From assembly GCF_023053635.1 (NCBI RefSeq), contig NC_086192.1:10217001-10281000 (forward strand): DNA of 64,000 nucleotides, written 5' to 3'. Position numbers and translations under genes: made by a program. This DNA comes from Elgaria multicarinata webbii (lineage: Eukaryota > Chordata > Lepidosauria > Squamata > Anguidae). How positions within the stretch are numbered: position 1 is the stretch's first letter; each line of letters begins with the position of its first letter. The notes beneath the pieces are model-generated. The model made no database searches, was not told the origin of the DNA, and saw nothing but the letters and a program-made list of their open reading frames with translations. This document shows, in pieces, positions 56,651 to 64,000 of the stretch.

Positions 56651-57171
56651 ATGGTGTGATCTAACATGGGACTTTTTAGGTTCTTAACCCTTTGGGGTGG
56701 AAAGACAAATACAGGCTCTCCTTTCTTACAAACTTTAAAGACTTGTGCCAAAAACTGTTGGTATTACAGCACATAAATTAAGTGGGGGGGAGTCAGGGAG
56801 ACCTCAGCTAGACAATGTCCCAGACAAACAACAGATCTTGCCCGGTTCCCTCTTTTTATCCCTGGATTAGAAACAGCTAACAGACGTCTCCTGTAAGAAA
56901 TGCACCCAAACCACAGTCAGCCATCTTAGAGGCATCTATCAAGTCATCTTCCTCAGCAAGTGCTTTGGCCCAGGGTGAGTCAGTCTCCGAGACTGATTCT
57001 TTGTGAATTGTGTCTGAAACAAAAGGGGGGTTGGGATGATAAACCTGGTATTTATTGCTCTGTGTGCGCGCACGCTGCCTGGAGAGAGAGAGAGAAAAAA
57101 GCAGCAAAAAAAAAAGCTTTGCTGTACCTTCGAAGAACACAAAGAACTGGTTGCAAAATGTAAGGCTTTCA

Positions 57172-57470
57172 TAAGAACGTAAGAAGAGCCCTGCTGGATC
57201 AGACCAAAGGTCCATCTAGTCCAGCGTTCTGTTCACACAGAGGCCAACCAGCTGTCAACCAGGGGGCCAACAAAGCAGGACGTGGGTGCAACAGCACCCT
57301 CCCACCCATGTTCCCCAGCAACTGGTGTATATAGATAGGCTGACTGCCTCTGATATTGGAGGTCGCACACAGCCATCAGGACTAGTAGCCACTGAGAGCC
57401 GTCTCTTGCTTTTAAAGCCATCCAAATTGGTGGCCATCACTACACCTTGTGGTAGCGAGGGCCACCATTT
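57172..57470 (-). mobile_element. CR1-like LINE 3' end (second subfamily)
   Basis: aagaagagccctgctggatc opens it on +. It keeps the whole 3' UTR and the last ORF2 codons, with a loss in the ORF2 part. Confidence 0.85.
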
Positions 57471-58181
57471 TGGATGGCTTGGTTAACCTCTTTCCCGGAT
57501 TTGGACTTGGTTTGTACAGCTGCATGAACATGTCGTCAACAATTGAGATAAGCAGCTAGGGACTCCAAGAACAAACTTGGCTGAAAAGGGAAGATAGACT
57601 GACCCAATGGCTGTAGCTATGGGGACATGACAGTGGACCTCTTTGGGTGCTGGTCCATCACCATTTCTTTAAAGTGCCCCTCCGATAAGAACTAGTTGCT
57701 CCCCATGAAGAATCGCATGGGGTCACAGAATTCCCGTTACACCACAGTATGCACTGGATCCCCTTGGATTTTTCTACATCTACATCTTAGGGAACGTATG
57801 TGTCGTTTTGAAAGTTTCTCGACGTCAGTGTCGCAGAAAGGGACCCAGATCCAAACTGGATCTGGAACATCCAACAGGTTGTGTACACCCAAGTTGGGTT
57901 TTGGAGCTCCAACCAGGCATTTTGGTAAAGCAGGTCTGGTTTGCATACTGCAATAAGTCAATTTAAAAAAAAAATCTGGCTTGCTGAAATGACACATTTC
58001 AGGATTGATCATTTCCACTTGGCGTCTCCATTCCTGGCTTGTTTAGTGGGACATCCATACCAAAAACTGCTAAGCCAAGCGAGAACAATCAAACCTGCTG
58101 TAAAAAAATCTGGTTTACCGTGATGTCTGACATCAGCGTATAAATGCCATACCAAAGCCTGCTTTTGAAATTCACTTCCAT

Positions 58182-58397
58182 ATCATAAGAACATCAGAAG
58201 AGCCCTGCTGGATCAGACCAAGGGTCCATCTAGTCCAGCACTCTGTTCGCACAGTGGCCAACCAGCCATCGGCCAGGGATGAACAAGCAGGACATGGTGC
58301 AACAGCACCCTCCTGCCCATGTTCCCCAGCAATTGGTGTACATAGGCTTACTGCCTCTGATACTGGAGGTAGCACATAGCCATCAGGACTAGTAACC
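58182..58397 (-). mobile_element. CR1-like LINE 3' UTR, outer piece 1
   Basis: It has the full 3' UTR from agaagagccctgctggatca to 'ggactagtaaccatt', where an L2 copy begins. ORF2 resumes at 58955. Confidence 0.85.
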
Positions 58398-58954
58398 ATT
58401 TATTTATTTACTGCATTTCTACCCCGTCCAATAGCTGAAGCTTTCTGGGTGGTTCACAAAAATTCAAACCATAAAGTACAACTTAAGTATATAACTTAAA
58501 GCGCAATATAAAAGTACAACCAGAATAAAACCGAGCGGCAATGCAGAGATTTAAAATGAAGATTTAAAACAGCAAAGTTAAAAGACTAGGATGGTAAAAT
58601 GCTGAAATACCGGGGAAATATAAAGGTCTTCACTTGGCGTCGGAAAAAGCACAATGTCGGCACCAGGCGAACCTCTCTAGGGAGCTCATTCCACAACCGG
58701 GGGCCACAGCAGGAAAGGCCCGCCTCCTAGTAGCCACCCACTTCACTTCCTTTGGCAGAGGCTCATGGAGAAGGGCCCCTGAAAATGATCTACCCTGGTT
58801 AATTTCGGTGCTGCTGCGAAGTCATTTTAGACCTGGACTTTCAGACCCTGTTCTTATGGGAAAGGGATGCTTCAGATGGCTGTGTGTATTATTTCATCTG
58901 CGAATCGCACGACTGACATTTCAAGAGCAACTCTGTTCTTTACAATGGCATCTA
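58398..58954 (-). mobile_element. L2-type LINE inserted in a CR1-like copy
   Basis: TTTA units and 'taccccgtccaatagctgaa' open the tail. The ORF2 end (FPAVAP, LWNELP-type words in reverse) is at about 58630-58790. The part 58800-58954 is not recognised and may belong to either element or to a third one. Confidence 0.7.
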
Positions 58955-59165
58955 CGTTTGCATCCATAGCCTTCTCCTCCATCAATCCCCTTTTAAAGCC
59001 ACCCAAAGCGGTGGCCATCGTTACACCTTGCGGAAGCAAATTCCATAGTTTAACTCTGCCCTGTGTGACGAAGTCCTCCTTCTTGTCTGTCCTGAATCTC
59101 CCACCCATCATATTCATGAGTTGAATCCATTGGGTTCTAGTATTTTCGAGACGGAGAAAAAATGT
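58955..59165 (-). mobile_element. CR1-like LINE ORF2 end, outer piece 2
   Basis: ccatagccttctcctccatc and 'cttttaaagccacccaaagc' continue the copy broken at 58397. The minus strand reads NMMGGRFRTDKKEDFVTQGR. Confidence 0.8.
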
Positions 59166-59315
59166 CTCTATTTAAAGAGGGCTTACTGGGTTGGACTAGG
59201 GGTGTGTGAAGAATTTCAAACCACAACTCCCATCTCAGTATGGAAGTAATGGCAATGGGCCGGCCTTACAGGGTTCTTGTGAAGCTTCCCGAGAAGATGG
59301 CCGTGAAGGCTTTGA

Positions 59316-59535
59316 ACCCTCTATTTATTTCTTTATTTCATTTCTATACTGCCCAATAGCCGGAGCTCTCTGGGCAGTTCACAAAAATTAAAACCATTCA
59401 AAGTATAAAACAACAGTATAAAACCATAATATAAAATACAAAATGCTAGATATAAATAGTAAGCGTTGTTATAGGGCAGCAACTTTGTCAGCCTTAGCTA
59501 AACGCCCCGTAAATAAAATACGACCTGCCACAAAG
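59316..59535 (-). mobile_element. L2-type LINE 3' UTR and tail
   Basis: ttctatactgcccaatagcc and the 'aaaaccattcaaagtataaa' 3' UTR closely match the copy at 43325. Confidence 0.85.
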
Positions 59536-59984
59536 ATGCATAAGAGTTAACAAATGCATTATTACAGCATATTTAGAATGAAACTCTTTATCCCTAGTCT
59601 AGACAAGGTATGTCCGAAAAACACAACAGCCCGGACTTGGTCCAGAATAACACACATTATCCATAAAATAGAAAAATCTATCTGGAGTTACCCCATCGCA
59701 GGGGATTTTTTCTTCTTCTTTAGGAGAGAGGGATATGAGTAAATACTCAAACTGGTTTGTTTATACACTCCGCTCTTGCAATTACTACACTCAAGGTGGG
59801 ATTGCGACAGATCAACGTCGTCATGTGTGGTTTTTTTAAAAAAGAGAGAATAATCAAAATTGAACCAAAATGATGAACAAAGGTTTCCAAGGCTCAAGAC
59901 AATACTCAGTGCCTAACCATTCATTTTGCTTGAGTGGGGCATTTGTATTTTGACCTACAACTCCTATCAATGGAAGCAATGACA

Positions 59985-60122
59985 TAGGGAGGTGGTGGGA
60001 AATCCCACACGAGAGGCCTTCAAGAGGCAGCCGGACAGCCACCTGTCAGGGATGCTTTAAGGTGGATTCCTGCATTGAGCAAGGGGTTGTACTTGATGGC
60101 CTTATAGACCCTTTCCAACTAT
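59985..60122 (+). mobile_element. CR1 LINE, extreme 3' end
   Basis: aggccttcaagaggcagccg to 'tagaccctttccaactatat' is the ORF2 end and 3' UTR in sense orientation. Confidence 0.85.
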
Positions 60123-60125
60123 ATG

Positions 60126-60471
60126 ATTGCTCATCTCAAGTCCTGTGTCCAGTTCTGGGCACCAAACTTCAAGAAGGATGCAGACAAGCTGGAGCATGTT
60201 CAGAGGGCAAAGAGGATGATCAGGAGTCTGGAAACAAAGCCCTATGAGGAGAGACTGAAAGAACTGGGCATGTTTAGCCTGGATAAGAGAAGACTGAGGG
60301 GAGGCATGAGAGCACTCTTCAAATACTTGAAAGGTTGTCACCCAGAGGAGGGCCAGAATCTCTTCTTGATCCTCCCAGAGTGCAGGACACGGACTAATGG
60401 GCTCAAGTTACAGGAAGCCAGATTCCGCCTGGACATCAGGAAAAACTTCCTGACTGTTAGAGCAGTACGAT
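60126..60471 (+). mobile_element. CR1 LINE, internal ORF2 segment lacking its 3' end
   Basis: It reads LKSCVQFWAPNFKKDADKLE, then [20 protein letters not shown] and EARFRLDIRKNFLTVRAVR, then stops. It reaches further 5' than any other CR1 copy here yet lacks the last 150 bp, which is the reverse of the usual LINE truncation. Confidence 0.88.
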
Positions 60472-60782
60472 TGCCAGGAAACAATGGTTGTATAGGATGT
60501 CATCTTTAAGAAAACAAGAGTTTTGCTGGGCCGGATGCATGAACTTGTTAAACAAATGTGGAGTCGGTGAGCCTGTAAGATAGCGTTACAAAGTAAACCA
60601 ACCATAAAACGCTCCAGACACCCTTGAGATATGGAAGAGATTACTCTCCCAGCGCTTTCAGAACCCTTTATATAGCAGATTCCTGTTTTATTTATTTGTG
60701 CGACTGAATGGCCCTGATGCTGCGGAGGACACGCTAGAAGATAGTGTGGGATTCACCGCAGCTGAAAGCAAAAGCTAGAGAA

Positions 60783-60804
60783 AAGAGAGAGAGAGAGAGA
60801 GAAA
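60783..60804 (+). repeat. (GA)n microsatellite
   Basis: It is a short GA run (gagagagagagagagaga). Confidence 0.85.
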
Positions 60805-61401
60805 GATGGGTGTTTACTCGTATCAGGCAGAAGGAGCACAAAATGTTCTAGAGATTAAACTTAGGATGTCGCAACCTACAGAGGGAGGGAGGGAAGACCA
60901 GGGCATGTTCAAAACCAAAATCGCTTTTTTCAAATTAAAACACAGGCACACCAGCATTGCACAACCGGCAGAGCAAACGCTTGGTCACGTTCCCCAGAAG
61001 CGAGATAAATTACGCTTATTCTTTTCCAGAGAAATCTCGGGTGGCCTCCCTTTCACCGTGGCGTGCCGTGTGGGGCGCGTGCCGTGAACACATTAGCCTC
61101 AACCTACAATCCCGTGTCCCAAGTCAAAACTGAGCGAGAAGGTGCGTCAAACATGTTGCCTGCAGTTTTGCTCCTAGCTTACGGCCGTCAACTTAAGACC
61201 CCACCTTTAAGACCCCACCCCACCCATGTGCGCATGGGACACATTAAAGGCGGCTCAGGGAGGATGGGGCATTTCCGGGGGCAAGCTACCTGGGCTAGCT
61301 TGGGAGCTACGGTGGCCACTTGCACGCTGACAAAAAAAAAAAGAGGAGATCCTTTTCATTTATTAATTATTGCATTTATATCCTGCTTTTTTCTTCTTCT
61401 T

Positions 61402-61810
61402 GCAAGGAATTCAGGTTTGGGAATGCTGAACCAACGCCTCCCCTCCCTTATGTACCTGCCCGGACCCTAAGATCATCTTCAGGAGTCCTTCTCCGTGAGC
61501 CCCTGCCAAAGGAAGTGAGGCGGGTGGCTACCAGAAAGAGGGCCTTCTCTGCTGTGGCACCCTGGCTGTGGAATGAGCTCCCTAAGGAGGTTCGCCTGGG
61601 TGGTTTAACATTTTACCACCCTAGTCTTTTAACTTGCTCTTTTGAATCTGTATTTTAAATCTATATTTTAAGTCTCTGCATTGCTGCTTGATTTTATTCT
61701 GGCTGTACTCCTACACTGTGGTTTTATATTGTGGTTTAATTTTTGTGAACCACCTGGAAAGCTTTGGCTATTCGGTGGTATAGAAATGCAGTAAATAAAT
61801 AAATAAAAAT
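61402..61810 (+). mobile_element. L2-type LINE ORF2 end and tail
   Basis: gaccctaagatcatcttcag, 'agagggccttctctgctgtg' (KRAFSAVAPWLWNELPKEVR) and the 'ggctattcggtggtatagaa' end with AAATAAATAAATAAA. A reverse SINE-like tail (61352-61400) precedes it. Confidence 0.85.
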
Positions 61811-61884
61811 GCTCTTGGGAGCTGCATTCCAGGGGTGGCTGAGACTGAAGCTAAAAGGGAGCCAGATCGTTATAGCATAAGGGT

Positions 61885-62225
61885 ACACCCTTTGCATGTT
61901 TAGGCAGGAAAAAGTCCTACAATCCTATGCATGTTTTGACCGGAAAAAGTCCCACAATCCTATACTAATTTAGACAGGAAAAAGTCCTACAATCCTATGC
62001 ATGTTTGGACAGGAAAAAGTCCTACAATCCTATGCTAATTTAGACAGGAGAAAGTCCTACAATCCTATGCTAATTTAGACAGGAGAAAGTCCTACAATCC
62101 TATGCATGTTTGGACAGGAAAACATCCTACAATCCTATGCATGTTTGGACAGGAAAACATCCTACAATCCTATGCATGTTTGGACAGGAAAAAGCCCTAC
62201 AACTCCCAACATTCCCCAGCCAGCC
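61885..62225. repeat. 35-bp tandem array derived from the family E terminal repeat
   Basis: Units begin at 61885, 61920, 61955, 61990, 62025, 62060, 62095, 62130 and 62165, an exact 35-bp step without indels. Each has caatcctatg, then either 'catgtttggac' (type A) or 'ctaatttagac' (type B), then 'aggaaaaagtccta'. The array ends in the family E interior 'aactcccaacattccccagc'. Confidence 0.95.
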
Positions 62226-63099
62226 ATTCTCTTACTGCTAGTAACTAAGCCTTAGGAGAGCCTTTTAGAACAGGGTGGGGTGGGGGACCACACAAAAGCC
62301 GAGAAACCACCAAACAACTAGTGATCGAAAGGGGCAGCCCACCTGGGGAACCTCAGAGGGGCAGACCGAGAACCCAGGCAGGACGGATTTGGCCCATGGG
62401 TTCTGCACCTCTGATTTTGAAACTGAATGCTTCCAATTCCCTAAATTTAAGCAAATGGGCATCTTATGCAGCAGGATGCAAGTGGAGATATGCCTCATTC
62501 AGGGTAGGGTGGGGGGGATGTATGAAAGCAAGCATTGACTAAAGCGATTATTTGAACTGTAATTCAGGGAGAGAGGGGAAAGAGAGACACAGGCGGGCAG
62601 GTTTACAACTCTTTTGCAGCCCTGTGATTTCCAGTTATTCTGTTCTTCGCTTCGGCTCAAGTCAGCTTATTCAGAGCTGGCTCACAAGAGGCTGACTGAA
62701 ACATAGTGACTCAGAGGCAGCAACAAAAATGCCATGGAGGTTTCAGTTAAATTGAGCGACTCAAAAGGAGCTAGACAATGCAGATCTGTGCTCGGAGCAG
62801 GGTTTGAAAAATGAACAACAAGGAGAAAAGTAAAGAGGAGAAGTGGCAGCAGAAGGCACAAAAGAATAACTTTTTTCCAAGGGGACATTTTTGGACGTTT
62901 CAATTTCACGTTTTTAATCTCTTCTGCCGCGTGGCGAAATTGCGTACGTTTGCCCTGGGAATCGGATGGGAGAGAAAGAGGGAGAAATCCCTAAAAGAAG
63001 GGAAACAAAGATAAAATAAAGCTGAGAGTTTCGGCCAGCTGGGAGACCAAGAGAAGGTCGGCGGAATTCGCCTCTGCCGTCGACCCTAACCCTGTATGG

Positions 63100-63180
63100 C
63101 AGGGTTAGAGAACATTTGGGGCTCCAGATGTTGGACTCCAATTCCCATCTGCCCCAGTCAGCATGGCCATGACACATGGC
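63100..63180. repeat. family F MITE fragment
   Basis: 'gctccagatgttggactcca' and 'attcccatctgccccagtca' are the left arm and core. Confidence 0.6.
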
Positions 63181-63186
63181 CATTCG

Positions 63187-63238
63187 TATCTGGTTACTCT
63201 AGCTTCTGCAGCCTTAACTGTTCTGATGAATAGGGAAT
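63187..63238. mobile_element. hAT-like MITE, left remnant
   Basis: 'ctctagcttctgcagcctta' and 'actgttctgatgaataggga' match the middle of the element at 55229. The sequence continues after the L2 insertion at 63751. Confidence 0.7.
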
Positions 63239-63750
63239 GGTATTGACATTTAAAGCCCTAAACGGTTTGGGGCCAGGTTATTTGAAGGAACGCCTCCTCC
63301 CATATGTACCTACCCGGACCTTAAGATCATCTACAGGGGCCCTTCTCCGTGAGCCCCTGCCAAAGGAAGTGAGGCAGGTGGCTACTAGGAGGAGGGCTTT
63401 CTCCGCTGTGGCACCCCGGTTGTGGAATGAGCTCCCCAGAGAGGTCCGCCTGGCGCCTACACTGTACTCCTTTCGTCGCCAGCTGAAGACCTTTTTATTC
63501 ACTCAGTATTTTAACACTTAATTTTAACTTAAATTTAAATTATACTGTTTTAACTCTGTATTTTAACCTTATATCAATTTTGCTGCGTGGTTTTATCCTG
63601 GTTGTGCTTTTTATATTGTATTTTGTATTTGTATTTTTAACTTGTTGGTTGTTTTATGATGATTTTAATTTTTGTGAACCGCCCAGAGAGCTTCGGCTAT
63701 TGGGCGGTATAAAAATGTAATAAATAAATAAATAAATAAATAAATAAAAA
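63239..63750 (+). mobile_element. L2-type LINE 3' end, open frame, inserted in a hAT MITE
   Basis: One frame of over 90 codons reads LTFKALNGLGPGYLKERLLP, RTLRSSTGALLREPLPKEV, RRAFSAVAPRLWNELPREVR and LYSFRRQLKTFLF. It is followed by the 3' UTR, 'ggctattgggcggtataaaa' and seven TAAA-type units. This is the cleanest L2 copy in the window. Confidence 0.92.
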
Positions 63751-63850
63751 TTTCACCAGGGGCTGCATGCATAGAAACGACACCTGCTGAAATTCCCTTT
63801 TCTATACAACCGTACAGGAGCACAGTCCTCCTTTCCATATGGTCGCCCTA
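63751..63850. mobile_element. hAT-like MITE, right remnant
   Basis: It resumes 'atttcaccaggggctgcatg' and ends 'ccatatggtcgccctа'-type terminus (tggtcgcccta), the right terminal repeat of the family. Confidence 0.75.
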
Positions 63851-63852
63851 GT

Positions 63853-63945
63853 CAGGTAGATCTCCAGATGTTTGGGACTTTGAACTCCCAGAAGCCCCTG
63901 CCTGCACAACCAATGGATGCCGAGTTGAATTCCAAAGTATCTTTC
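63853..63945. repeat. family F MITE fragment
   Basis: 'atctccagatgtttgggact' and 'ttgaactcccagaagcccct' are the left arm and core; the right arm is lost. Confidence 0.5.
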
Positions 63946-64000
63946 TTCCAACCTCTGGTCTACACTAGCCAGCAGGAGCTATCCAGAGTTTCAAGAAGGT

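Noticed and set aside
57737-58018. 93-codon minus-strand frame as a possible upstream VMP1 exon
   Set aside because: It matches none of the VMP1 blocks expected upstream of IPNPLFDL and has no paired acceptor and donor.
61885-62225. CRISPR-like array (regular repeats)
   Set aside because: There are no unique spacers: the whole 35-bp unit repeats, in a vertebrate intron.

Overview
This is nuclear DNA from an amniote, most likely a squamate reptile (lizard-like). The evidence is spliced vertebrate exons with GT/AG borders, many copies of CR1 and L2-type LINE 3' ends, tRNA-derived SINEs whose body resembles Sauria/MIR-type SINEs, several MITE families and many microsatellites. I assign the species group from the repeat style only; no lineage marker here settles it.

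Two host protein genes lie tail to tail. The left end (636-5042, + strand) carries the last four coding exons of TUBD1 (delta-tubulin). From 23955 to 55869 (- strand) lie the last four coding exons of VMP1 (an ER scramblase and autophagy protein), in introns of about 1.9, 23.0 and 6.6 kb. The 5' exons of both genes are outside the window. About 19 kb separates the two stop codons. Within that gap, at 21623-21694 on the - strand and about 2.3 kb past the VMP1 stop, is the MIR21 precursor. Its miR-21-5p is unchanged and its miR-21-3p is of bird type. The order VMP1 - MIR21 - TUBD1 is the arrangement I know from mammals and birds, so this is a conserved locus with a lizard-like repeat load.

Almost everything else is transposon debris. 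It includes two CR1 subfamilies (one ending in the ATTCTATG repeat, one ending in a 'gctggatcagacc' type 3' UTR), L2-like LINEs ending in a 'gggcggtataaaaat' plus TAAA tail, tRNA-SINEs, an 8-bp-TSD (hAT-like) MITE with a long internal palindrome, and several other inverted-repeat families. Nested insertions are common: CR1 in CR1, L2 in CR1, L2 in hAT MITE, MITE in SINE, CR1 in MITE.

The less ordinary structures are these: a 35-bp-period tandem array grown from the terminal inverted repeat of a MITE (61885-62199), with a smaller parallel case at 8415; a pair of back-to-back long hairpins at 44352-44515; perfect short hairpins at 14695-14873; a 32-bp perfect palindrome at 27464; a very long pyrimidine-rich stretch (transcript sense) upstream of a VMP1 splice acceptor; a hammerhead-ribozyme-like core in a dispersed repeat at 10078-10104; and an unrecognised antisense reading frame over the TUBD1 3' flank. 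I see no sign of a novel multi-gene system.
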